Positions 1-6,748 of a DNA stretch of 13,870 nt are shown one piece after another. Position 1 is the stretch's first letter. The number at the start of each line of letters is the position of its first letter. The notes under the pieces are model-generated. The model did no database searches, had not been told where the DNA came from, and saw only the letters and a program-made list of their open reading frames with translations. Origin of the DNA: Gammaproteobacteria bacterium UBA7803 (GTDB lineage Bacteria; Pseudomonadota; Gammaproteobacteria; Pseudomonadales; Azotimanducaceae); NCBI GenBank assembly GCA_002480525.1, contig DLCH01000078.1:94613-108482 (forward strand), read 5' to 3'. The translations under genes were made by a program, and so were the position numbers.

Positions 1-275
1 GGGAAGTTGTTGGTCTTGTGCAGCCGGTCCAGGGCTTCACGCCACTGGTCGCGGTACACCAGATCGTTCCACTCCGGGATCAGGTTGTAGATCGGACAGC
101 CTTCCTCGGACTGGCAGAACGGTACGCCGCAGTCCATGCAGCGGGCGCCCTGATTCTGCAGCCGGTCCACGTCGTGCTCGGTGTAGATCTCCTTGAAGTC
201 GAGCAGACGCTGGGTGGCGTCGCGATACGGCGCGGCATTGCGCGCGATTTCCATGAAACCTGTCGGTTTGCCCAT
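1..275 (-). CDS. gltD: Glutamate synthase small subunit (GltD), N-terminal part
   Basis: The small subunit of NADPH-dependent glutamate synthase passes electrons from NADPH through FAD and iron-sulfur clusters to GltB, for glutamate formation in the cytoplasm. Only the first 91 codons are present; the gene runs off the left edge. The ATG at 275-273 opens the typical family start MGKPTGFMEIAR. The N-terminal ferredoxin-like cluster region is visible, with Cys46, Cys49, Cys54 and Cys60 in the pattern CxxCxxxxC followed by GCP. The FAD and NAD(P) Rossmann domains would lie outside the window. The gene follows gltB in the same direction after 133 bp, so the two are probably co-transcribed, but a REP doublet lies between them. 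The ribosome binding site is weak (GGATAGAG upstream of the ATG). Identification is firm from the N-terminal sequence and the context. Confidence 0.95.
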   Translation of the reverse strand, partial: MGKPTGFMEIARNAAPYRDATQRLLDFKEIYTEHDVDRLQNQGARCMDCGVPFCQSEEGCPIYNLIPEWNDLVYRDQWREALDRLHKTNNF

Positions 276-326
276 GTTCTCTATCCGTAATTCCGATTCG
301 TGGTGAGACGGCGGCGCGAACCCACC

Positions 327-391
327 GTAGGAGCGGCCTCCCGGCCGCGATCGGCTCGGCCGGAAGATCGCGGCCGGGAGGCCGCTCCTAC
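327..391. repeat. REP doublet (REPIN-like): perfect 26-bp inverted repeat
   Basis: The left arm (327-352) and right arm (366-391) are exact reverse complements over 26 bp, separated by a 13-nt loop (353-365). Each arm starts at its outer end with the tetranucleotide GTAG, followed by a small imperfect palindrome (GCGGCC, TCCC, GGCCGC). A GTAG-type head plus a short palindrome is the hallmark of REP sequences, and two REPs facing each other form a REPIN, which RAYT transposases (TnpA-REP) are thought to mobilise. No RAYT gene and no further copy of the element was seen in the window. In the gltB-gltD transcript it would fold into a very stable hairpin, which could protect the gltB 3' end or lower gltD expression. 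There is no T-tract, so it does not look like a classic intrinsic terminator. Confidence 0.85.
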
Positions 392-408
392 AGGGCGGGG
401 CGGCAGGC

Positions 409-3400
409 TCAGCCCGCGCTCACCGCCGCCTTCTGCGCCTCGAGCACGCGTTTGTAGTCCGTCGGCATCACTTTGACGAACTCCTTCACGGCCCGCTCCC
501 AGTTGGACAGCACGTGCTGCGCCACGGTGGAGCCGGTGTAGTCGGCGTGACGCCGCACCAGGCTGCGCACCTCCTCGATCTCTTCGGCGGTGTCCAGCTC
601 CTCGAGCTCGACCATCTCCATGTTGCAGTTGGGCGCGAACAGGGCGTGGGGGTCCCAGATGTAGGCGATCCCGCCGCTCATGCCGGCGCCGAAGTTGCGG
701 CCGGTGGGTCCGAGAATCACCACCCGGCCGCCGGTCATGTACTCGCAGCCGTGGTCGCCGACACCTTCGACCACCGCGTGGGCGCCGCTGTTGCGCACGC
801 AGAAGCGCTCGGCGGCCTGACCGCGGAAGAAGCACTCGCCGGCGGTGGCGCCGTACAGCACCACGTTGCCGACGATGATGTTGTCCTCGGCCCGGAACAC
901 GCTCTCCTTCGGCGGGTAGATCACCACCCGGCCGCCGGACAGGCCCTTGCCCACGTAGTCGTTGGCGTCGCCTTCCACCTCCAGGGTCACGCCCCTGGCC
1001 AGCCAGGCGCCAAAGCTCTGCCCGGCGCTGCCGTGGAACTTGAAGTGGATGGACTCCGGCGGAAGCATCTCGGCTCCCACCTCGCGGATGATGCGGTTCG
1101 ACAGCATGCCGCCCACCACCCGGTTGGTGTTGACGATGGTCAGCTCGTCGTAGACCTTCTCGCCGCGCTTGAGGGCCGGCTCGGCCAGCTCGATCAGCTC
1201 GTTGTCGAGCGCCCGGTCGAGCTCGTGATCCTGCTTGTGGATCGCGTGGCTGCCGAGGAACTCCGGCGGCTCTTCCGCCTTGCGCAGGATGGCCGACAGG
1301 TCGATGCCCCTGGCCTTCCAGTGGTCCGTGGCGGGCTTCATGTCCAGGGCGTCGACCCGGCCCACCATCTCGTCGATGGTGCGGAAGCCGAGCTCGGCCA
1401 TGATCATCCGCAGCTCCTTGGCGACCATGAAGAAGTAGTTCACCACGTGCTCGGGCTGGCCGCGGAATTTCTTGCGCAGGGTCGGGTCCTGGGTGGCGAT
1501 GCCCACCGGGCAGGTGTTGAGATGACACTTGCGCATCATGATGCAGCCCAGCGCGATCAGCGGCGCGGTGGCGAAGCCGAACTCCTCGGCGCCCAGCAGA
1601 GCGGCAATGGCCACGTCCCGGCCGGTCTTGATCTGGCCGTCGGTCTGCAGCACCACCCGGGAGCGCAGGTTGTTCATCACCAGCGTCTGGTGGGTCTCGG
1701 CGATGCCGAGCTCCCAGGGCACGCCGGCGTGCTTGATGGAGGTCAGCGGCGAGGCGCCGGTGCCGCCCGTGTCGCCGGCGATGACGATGTGGTCCGCGCG
1801 GGCCTTGGTGACGCCGGCCGCGACGGTGCCCACGCCGATCTCCGCGCCCAGCTTCACGCTGATGCGCGCCTCCGGGTTGGCGTTCTTCAGATCGTGGATG
1901 AGCTGGGCCATGTCCTCGATCGAGTAGATGTCGTGATGGGGCGGCGGGCTGATCAGGCCCACGCCCGGCGTCGAGTGCCGGATGCTGGCGATCACGTCGT
2001 CGACCTTGTGGCCGGGCAGCTCGCCGCCTTCGCCGGGCTTGGCGCCCTGGATGATCTTGATCTGCAGCTCGTCGGCGTTGGTCAGGTAGTCGATGGTCAC
2101 GCCGAACCGGCCGCTGGCGACCTGCTTGATGGCGCTGCGCTTGGAGTCGCCGTTCGGCAGGGGCTGGAAGCGGGCCGGGTCCTCGCCGCCTTCGCCGGTG
2201 TTCGACTTGCCGCCGATCCGGTTCATGGCGATGGCCAGGGTCTCGTGGGCCTCCGCGCTGATGGAGCCGAAGCTCATGGCACCGGTGGCGAAGCGCTTGA
2301 CGATCTCGCTCTCGGGCTCGACCTCGTCGATCGGGATGCTGCCGCCGTTCGCGCCGGGACGGAATTCCAGCAGGCCCCGGAGCTGGGCGCTGCGGGTGGT
2401 CTCCCGGTTCACGTGGTTGGCGAACTTCCAGTAGGCGTCCTCGCTGTTGGTGCGGCTGGCCACCTGCACGTCGGCGATGGCCTGGGGATCCCACATGTGG
2501 GTGTCGCCGGTGCGGCGCCAGTGGAAGTCGCCGGGGTTGGGCAGCACCTTCACGGTCTGGGCCCGGGTCGGGTAGCCGACCTCGTGGCGGCGCTGCATCT
2601 CCTCGGCCAGCACCTCGAGGCTGACGCCCTGGACACGGCTGGCGGTGCCGACGAAGGCCCGTTCCACCACGTCGTCGGCGAGGCCGACGGCTTCGAAGAT
2701 CTGCGCGCCCTTGTAGGACTGCAGGGTGGAGATGCCCATCTTGGCCATCACCTTGAAGATGCCCTTGGCCGTGCCCTTGCGGTAGGCGTAGACCACGTCG
2801 TCGTCGCTGGTGATGTGCTCCGCGTCGTCCAGATAGCCGTGCTGGCGGGCGTCCCACAGGGCCTCGAAGGCCAGATACGGGTTGATCGCGTCGGCGCCGT
2901 AGCCGATCAGCAGGCAGTGGTGGTGCACCTCACGGGCTTCGCCGCTCTCCAGCACCAGGCCGATCCGGGTGCGGGCGTGGGTGCGCACCAGGTGGTGGTG
3001 CACCGTGCCCACGGCCAGCAGGGATGAGATCGGCACCCGGTCCGGACCCACGGCCCGGTCGGACAGCACGATCATGCTGTAGCCGTCCTCGATGGCCCGG
3101 GTCGCCTCGTCGCAGATCCGGTCCAGCGCCTCGACCAGGCCGTCGCGGCCGGAGCGGGGCGGGAAGGTGATGTCGATGGTCCTGGTGCGCCAGCCCTTGT
3201 AGTCCATGTGCCGGAGGGCAGCCAGCTCCTCGTTGGACAGGATCGGATGGGGCACCCGCAGCCGGTGGGCATGCTCGGCGGACACGTCCAGCAGGTTCTT
3301 CTCCGGGCCGATGTAGCACTCGAGCGCCATGATGACTTCTTCCCGGATCGAGTCGATGGCCGGGTTGGTCACCTGGGCGAAGCGCTGCTTGAAGTAGTCG

Positions 3401-4968
3401 TAGAGCATCCGCGGCTTGTCGGACATCACCGCCAGGGCCGCGTCGTTGCCCATGGACCCCAGCGGATCCCGCAGCTCACGCACCAGCGGCTGGAGCATGA
3501 TCTGCATGGTCTCGACGGTGTAGCCGAAGGCCTGCATCCGGGCCGTCAGGGTCTCCGGGTCGAAGCCGTGGGGCTCCTTGTTCGGGGACAGGGCCTCGAG
3601 CTCGATGCGCTGCTCGTCCAGCCACTGCTTGTAGGGCCGGGCGCCGGCCCACTCCGCCTTGATCTCCGCGTCGGGAATCATGCGGCCCTGCTCGAAGTCG
3701 ATCAGGAACATGCGGCCGGGCTGCAGGCGGCCCTTTTCGACCACGGTCTCCGGGTCGACCTGCACCACGCCGACCTCCGAGGCCATGATGCACTTGTCGT
3801 CGTTGGTGATGTAGTAGCGGCTCGGCCGCAGGCCGTTGCGGTCCAGCACGGCGCCGATGTAGGTGCCGTCGGTGAAGGCGATGGAGGCGGGGCCGTCCCA
3901 GGGCTCCATCAGACACGAGTTGAACTCGTAGAAGGCGCGCTTGGCTTCGTCCATGGACTGGTCGTGCTGCCAGGCCTCCGGAATCATCATCAGCACGGCT
4001 TCCTGGAGCTTGCGCCCGCTCATCAGCAGGAACTCCAGCACGTTGTCGAAGGTGCCCGAGTCGGAGCAGTCCTTCTCGACGATGGGGAACAGTTTCTCCA
4101 GGTCGCCGTTGAACACGTCGGTCTGGACCACGCCCTGGCGGGCGTTCATCCAGTTGCGGTTGCCGAGCACGGTGTTGATCTCACCGTTGTGGCTCATGAA
4201 GCGGTTCGGCTGGGCCCGGTCCCAGGACGGGAACGTGTTGGTCGAGAACCGCGAGTGCACCATCGCCAGGTGGGACTCGAAGTCCTCGTCCTCCAGGTCC
4301 GGATAGAAGGGAAACACCTGATCCGGCGTCAGCATGCCCTTGTAGACGATGACCTTGGTGGACAGCGAGCAGATGTAGAAGTGCTTGCGCTGCGCCAGCG
4401 ACTCGTCGCCGCGCAGGCGATGGGTGCCGTGCTTGCGGATGACGTAGAGCTTGCGCTCGAACTCGTCGCCCTCGACGCCCTCGGCGCCGATGAAGAGCTG
4501 GGCGAAGTAGGGCATGGCGGCCCGGGCGGCCTTGCCGATGCCGGCGCCGTCGGGGTGGACGGGCAGGCTGCGCCAGCCGAGCAGCCGCTGGCCGGCGGCG
4601 GCGATCTCCTCCTCGAGGACCTTCATGCAGTGGGCGCGCTCGGCCTCGTCGGTGGGCAGGAACACGTTGCCGACGCCGTAGCGGCCCTGGGCGGGCAGCT
4701 CGACCCCGAGGTCGGCCTGGGCGACCTTGCGCAGGAACCGGTCGGGCACGCCGAGCAGCATGCCGGCGCCGTCGCCGGTGTTCTTCTCGTAGCCGACGCC
4801 GCCGCGGTGCTCCATGCAGCAGTTCATGTCGCGGGCGTCTTCGATGATCCTGCGGCTGGGGCGGCCCTTGATGTCGCAGATGAATCCGACGCCGCAGCTG
4901 TCTTTCTCTGTCTCCGGGTCGTAGAGCCCCGCTTTCGGGGGCAGCCCGATGTTGGCAATCTGGTTCAT
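409..4968 (-). CDS. gltB: Glutamate synthase large subunit (GltB)
   Basis: GltB makes two glutamates from glutamine and 2-oxoglutarate: ammonia released by the glutaminase domain is tunnelled to the FMN site. The product is 1519 residues, normal for the family. Order: class II glutaminase domain (about 25-430) with nucleophile Cys25 in EKDSCGVGF, implying a 24-residue propeptide that is removed; central domain (about 480-780); FMN-binding synthase domain (about 840-1210) with GGKSNTGEGGEDP near 920 and GGTGASPLTS near 1070; C-terminal beta-helix domain (about 1250-1500). The 3Fe-4S ligands are Cys1142, Cys1148 and Cys1153 (C-x5-C-x4-C). I chose the ATG at 4968-4966 (MNQIANIG), which has a purine-rich AGAGAG upstream. 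An in-frame ATG at 5106 would add 46 low-complexity residues but cannot be excluded. Nothing is missing or broken. It pairs with gltD downstream. Confidence 0.97.
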   Translation of the reverse strand: MNQIANIGLPPKAGLYDPETEKDSCGVGFICDIKGRPSRRIIEDARDMNCCMEHRGGVGYEKNTGDGAGMLLGVPDRFLRKVAQADLGVELPAQGRYGVGNVFLPTDEAERAHCMKVLEEEIAAAGQRLLGWRSLPVHPDGAGIGKAARAAMPYFAQLFIGAEGVEGDEFERKLYVIRKHGTHRLRGDESLAQRKHFYICSLSTKVIVYKGMLTPDQVFPFYPDLEDEDFESHLAMVHSRFSTNTFPSWDRAQPNRFMSHNGEINTVLGNRNWMNARQGVVQTDVFNGDLEKLFPIVEKDCSDSGTFDNVLEFLLMSGRKLQEAVLMMIPEAWQHDQSMDEAKRAFYEFNSCLMEPWDGPASIAFTDGTYIGAVLDRNGLRPSRYYITNDDKCIMASEVGVVQVDPETVVEKGRLQPGRMFLIDFEQGRMIPDAEIKAEWAGARPYKQWLDEQRIELEALSPNKEPHGFDPETLTARMQAFGYTVETMQIMLQPLVRELRDPLGSMGNDAALAVMSDKPRMLYDYFKQRFAQVTNPAIDSIREEVIMALECYIGPEKNLLDVSAEHAHRLRVPHPILSNEELAALRHMDYKGWRTRTIDITFPPRSGRDGLVEALDRICDEATRAIEDGYSMIVLSDRAVGPDRVPISSLLAVGTVHHHLVRTHARTRIGLVLESGEAREVHHHCLLIGYGADAINPYLAFEALWDARQHGYLDDAEHITSDDDVVYAYRKGTAKGIFKVMAKMGISTLQSYKGAQIFEAVGLADDVVERAFVGTASRVQGVSLEVLAEEMQRRHEVGYPTRAQTVKVLPNPGDFHWRRTGDTHMWDPQAIADVQVASRTNSEDAYWKFANHVNRETTRSAQLRGLLEFRPGANGGSIPIDEVEPESEIVKRFATGAMSFGSISAEAHETLAIAMNRIGGKSNTGEGGEDPARFQPLPNGDSKRSAIKQVASGRFGVTIDYLTNADELQIKIIQGAKPGEGGELPGHKVDDVIASIRHSTPGVGLISPPPHHDIYSIEDMAQLIHDLKNANPEARISVKLGAEIGVGTVAAGVTKARADHIVIAGDTGGTGASPLTSIKHAGVPWELGIAETHQTLVMNNLRSRVVLQTDGQIKTGRDVAIAALLGAEEFGFATAPLIALGCIMMRKCHLNTCPVGIATQDPTLRKKFRGQPEHVVNYFFMVAKELRMIMAELGFRTIDEMVGRVDALDMKPATDHWKARGIDLSAILRKAEEPPEFLGSHAIHKQDHELDRALDNELIELAEPALKRGEKVYDELTIVNTNRVVGGMLSNRIIREVGAEMLPPESIHFKFHGSAGQSFGAWLARGVTLEVEGDANDYVGKGLSGGRVVIYPPKESVFRAEDNIIVGNVVLYGATAGECFFRGQAAERFCVRNSGAHAVVEGVGDHGCEYMTGGRVVILGPTGRNFGAGMSGGIAYIWDPHALFAPNCNMEMVELEELDTAEEIEEVRSLVRRHADYTGSTVAQHVLSNWERAVKEFVKVMPTDYKRVLEAQKAAVSAG

Positions 4969-5050
4969 GGTACTGCTCTCTGGTCGGTTGTACCTGCGAG
5001 TGTCTGTCGCGGCGGCGGTCGTGCCGTTCGCTGCCTTGCGCGCCGTCCGC

Positions 5051-5200
5051 TGCGGATGCGGCGCCGCCGGCGGCGCGTACGCCGGCCGGGATCCGCACGG
5101 GCACATGATCCCTTCCCGCCGGCAGGGCCGGCAGGTGGCATACCGGAAGTCGGCTCCGGTGGTCTAGAGTGAGTCGAATCCCCCCGGAGCCTGTCGGCTC
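5051..5200 (-). other. Structured, palindrome-rich region in the probable gltB leader
   Basis: This non-coding block lies just upstream of gltB and holds several nested inverted repeats. A perfect 16-bp palindrome sits at 5061-5076, enclosed by a 7-bp inverted repeat (TGCGGAT at 5051-5057, ATCCGCA at 5091-5097). A 9-bp tandem duplication GCCGGCAGG lies at 5118-5126 and 5127-5135. Further out, GGCTCCGG (5152-5159) can pair with CCGGAGCC (5184-5191), but part of that segment (5187-5191) can instead pair with GGCTC (5196-5200) around a TGTC loop. These two pairings exclude each other. If transcription starts upstream, all of this is in the gltB 5' untranslated RNA. No known riboswitch class was recognised. 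Some of these palindromes may arise by chance at this GC content. Confidence 0.35.
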
Positions 5201-5329
5201 AATGCCTGCCGCATACGTAACTGCTTGATATTAATAATTTTTAGACGCAGGCAGATGGCGCACATCGCGCGCGAGGGACGAAACATCTCAGAAATGGGGT
5301 GGCGAATCAAGGGTTGACGCAGGCCGGCT

Positions 5330-5359
5330 TTTATAACCCTGGCCCATCAAAAACGTAAC
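5330..5359 (-). promoter_or_regulatory. Candidate sigma-70-like promoter reading toward gltB
   Basis: On the minus strand, a TATAAA -10-like hexamer (5335-5330, five of six consensus bases) is preceded after 18 nt by GTTACG (5359-5354, three of six). It lies in an AT-richer island within GC-rich surroundings. If used, it would give gltB a leader of roughly 355 nt. The rest of the 4969-5400 gap has another AT-rich block with the palindrome TATTAATA (5229-5236), flanked by TGCCTGC (5203-5209) and its inverse GCAGGCA (5247-5253). That block could be a regulator site or a closer promoter. A short hairpin (5384-5399) follows the GNAT stop but has no T-tract. No gene is apparent in the gap. Confidence 0.3.
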
Positions 5360-5400
5360 CTATATAACCGTGCGCGGTAGTCGGCCGGCGCGGCCCGGCG

Positions 5401-6174
5401 TCAGCTCGAGATCCGGTACCAGTACTGATACAGGGTCTCGAAGCCGAGCTGATGGTACAGCCCCCGTGCCGGCTGGTTGTCCGCCACCATCTGCAGATAG
5501 GCGCGCCCGGCGCCCTGTCCGGCGGCCCAGCCCAGCAGGCTGCGCACCAGGGCGTTGCCGTGCCCGGCGCGGCGCGCGTCCGGCCGGGTCACCACGTCGA
5601 ACAGCCCCACCATGTCCTGCTGCAGGACCGCCAGGCCGCAGGCCATGGGCCGGTCCGGCGGGCCGACCACGCCGTAGGCGCAGGGCAGCGGGATGCCGCG
5701 CAGGATCGCCCCGTGCAGCGCCCGGGCCGTGTCCGGCATGCCCGACAGCTCGCTGTAGACCGTGAGCCAGCGCTCGATGGGCAGCAGACACAGGCCGTCG
5801 TCGGCAGGTGGCAGGTCGTCCAGCGGCCGGGTCAGCACCTCGGTCTCGTCCCGCCGGCGGTAGCCCCGCCCGGCGAGGAACCCGTCGAGCCCGACGTGGG
5901 CTTCGTCGATCGAGGTGAGGCGGAAGATGGTCTTGAGCCGCTCCCGGGCGTACAGGTTCTCGCAGAACCGGACCTTGTCCGGCATGGGCTGCTCGCCGGG
6001 GTAGAGGGGCACCACCGAGTTGGCCCGCTTGGTGAATCCCTGGGCGAAGCGCAGCAGCCAGCCGTCCAGCAGGAGCTGCTGCATGGCCGGCCAGGCGTTC
6101 AGCGAGGCCTCCTCGACGCGCCGGCTCAGGTGCTCGGGACGGCTCGGCGCCGGGATTTGCTCTGCCGGGTTCAC
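5401..6174 (-). CDS. GNAT-family N-acetyltransferase, two-part type
   Basis: This 257-residue protein is a probable acetyl-CoA-dependent N-acetyltransferase whose substrate cannot be read from the sequence. The C-terminal GNAT fold (about 165-255) is clear: strand 4 and the acetyl-CoA pyrophosphate loop read VVTRPDARRAGHG (residues 194-206), with R201-x-x-G204-x-G206 in the expected place, followed by the DNQPARGLYHQLGF segment (232-245). The N-terminal half, with SLNAWPAMQQLLLDGWLLRF and ANSVVPLYPG, resembles a widespread group of two-part GNAT proteins like mycobacterial Rv0428c. The start is GTG at 6174-6172, opening MNPAEQIP. No good ribosome binding site precedes it, so the exact start is uncertain. 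It diverges from the Nudix gene with only 38 bp between starts, so both promoters must be compact or overlap the coding regions. Confidence 0.85.
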   Translation of the reverse strand: MNPAEQIPAPSRPEHLSRRVEEASLNAWPAMQQLLLDGWLLRFAQGFTKRANSVVPLYPGEQPMPDKVRFCENLYARERLKTIFRLTSIDEAHVGLDGFLAGRGYRRRDETEVLTRPLDDLPPADDGLCLLPIERWLTVYSELSGMPDTARALHGAILRGIPLPCAYGVVGPPDRPMACGLAVLQQDMVGLFDVVTRPDARRAGHGNALVRSLLGWAAGQGAGRAYLQMVADNQPARGLYHQLGFETLYQYWYRISS

Positions 6175-6199
6175 GCCAGCACGATAGCAGGAAAGGCCG

Positions 6200-6204
6200 G
6201 GAGG
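6200..6204 (+). promoter_or_regulatory. Ribosome binding site that fixes the Nudix GTG start
   Basis: GGAGG at 6200-6204 lies 8 nt before the GTG at 6213. An ATG at 6205-6207 is closer but is in a different frame from the Nudix protein, so the GTG is the sensible start. Confidence 0.6.
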
Positions 6205-6212
6205 ATGGAGCG

Positions 6213-6677
6213 GTGGCGACGGCGGCGGAGCGGAGTGTCCGGGACCGGTTCCCGGTGGTGGTGCACGTGCTGCTGCGGCGCGTCGCGGCGGGCGGCGGGC
6301 AGGAGATCTTCCTGCTGCGCCGCGCCGGTACCGGCTTCATGGACGGCTTCCACGTGCCGCCCGGCGGCCATCTGCACGCCGGTGAGGCGGTGCTGGAGGC
6401 GGCTGCCCGGGAGTGCCGGGAGGAGACGGGGGTGGCGCCGCGGCGGCTGACGCCCCTGTGCGTGCTGCCTTACCGCTCCGGCAGGCATCAGGGGTTCAAC
6501 TTCGTGTTCGCCGGCGACGACCTGCCGGGTGAACCGTTTCTCGCCGAGCCCGGGGCCAGCGATGCGGCGGGCTGGCACCCCGTGGCGGCCCTGCCGGAGC
6601 CGCTCGCGCCCTGGCTGCGCGACGCCCTGAGCCTCGTCGCCGGCGGCGGCTGGTACCGGGAGCTCCACTGGCCCTGA
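6213..6677 (+). CDS. Nudix hydrolase
   Basis: This 154-residue cytoplasmic protein is predicted to hydrolyse a nucleoside diphosphate linked to another group; the natural substrate is unknown. The Nudix box is complete at residues 52-74: G52, x5, E58, x7, R66-E67, E70-E71, x, G73-V74, with Cys68 in the hydrophobic slot. These glutamates bind the catalytic divalent metal. The box is preceded by VPPGGH, typical of the family, and the length is normal for a single-domain member. The start is GTG, supported by GGAGG 8 nt upstream. The gene diverges from the GNAT gene and is followed by mdh in the same direction after 71 bp, with a hairpin and a likely mdh promoter in between, so it may be transcribed alone. 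The superfamily call is firm and the function is open. Confidence 0.92.
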   Translation: MATAAERSVRDRFPVVVHVLLRRVAAGGGQEIFLLRRAGTGFMDGFHVPPGGHLHAGEAVLEAAARECREETGVAPRRLTPLCVLPYRSGRHQGFNFVFAGDDLPGEPFLAEPGASDAAGWHPVAALPEPLAPWLRDALSLVAGGGWYRELHWP

Positions 6678-6678
6678 G

Positions 6679-6707
6679 CCGCCGTCGCGCACAGGGGCGC
6701 GCGGCGG
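6679..6707 (+). terminator. GC hairpin after the Nudix gene
   Basis: CCGCCG-T-CGCGC (6679-6690) pairs with GCGCGCGGCGG (6697-6707): 11 base pairs with a single bulged T at 6685 and a 6-nt loop. It starts 2 nt after the Nudix stop codon. There is only a TT after the stem, so it is a weak intrinsic terminator at best. It may also act as a 3' stabilising hairpin. It abuts the probable mdh -10 element. Confidence 0.45.
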
Positions 6708-6708
6708 T

Positions 6709-6714
6709 TACAAT
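6709..6714 (+). promoter_or_regulatory. Probable -10 element of the mdh promoter
   Basis: TACAAT matches the sigma-70 -10 consensus in five of six positions and lies 34 nt before the mdh ATG, a normal distance for a short leader. No convincing -35 hexamer exists at 16-18 nt upstream, because that space is taken by the GC hairpin of the Nudix gene end. Such a promoter may depend on an activator or be weak. Confidence 0.45.
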
Positions 6715-6748
6715 CCGCGGCTTTCCCCCGACCCAGGAGACGACCGTC

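Noticed and set aside
281..2857. Minus-strand open frame of 858 codons in another frame of gltB, possible frameshift
   Set aside because: gltB is intact from 4968 to 409 with all domains and cluster cysteines in one frame. The other frame is Arg/Gly/Ala-rich noise.
514..3027. Long plus-strand open frame of 837 codons antisense to gltB
   Set aside because: It lies fully inside gltB on the other strand. Its translation is low-complexity, rich in Ala, Gly, Val, His and Asp without any domain. It is the usual mirror frame of a GC-rich gene.
4969..5106. N-terminal extension of GltB to the ATG at 5106
   Set aside because: The added 46 residues are low-complexity and overlap the palindromic leader. 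The ATG at 4968 already gives a family-like start with a normal propeptide before Cys25.
3208..5172. Plus-strand open frame of 654 codons antisense to the gltB 5' part
   Set aside because: Same reason: biased composition, no motif, opposite an unmistakable gltB. It runs into the gltB leader only because stops are rare at this GC content.
5314..5337. TTGACG and TATAAC on the plus strand as a promoter
   Set aside because: The spacer is only 12 nt, too short for a sigma-70 promoter, and no plus-strand gene follows.
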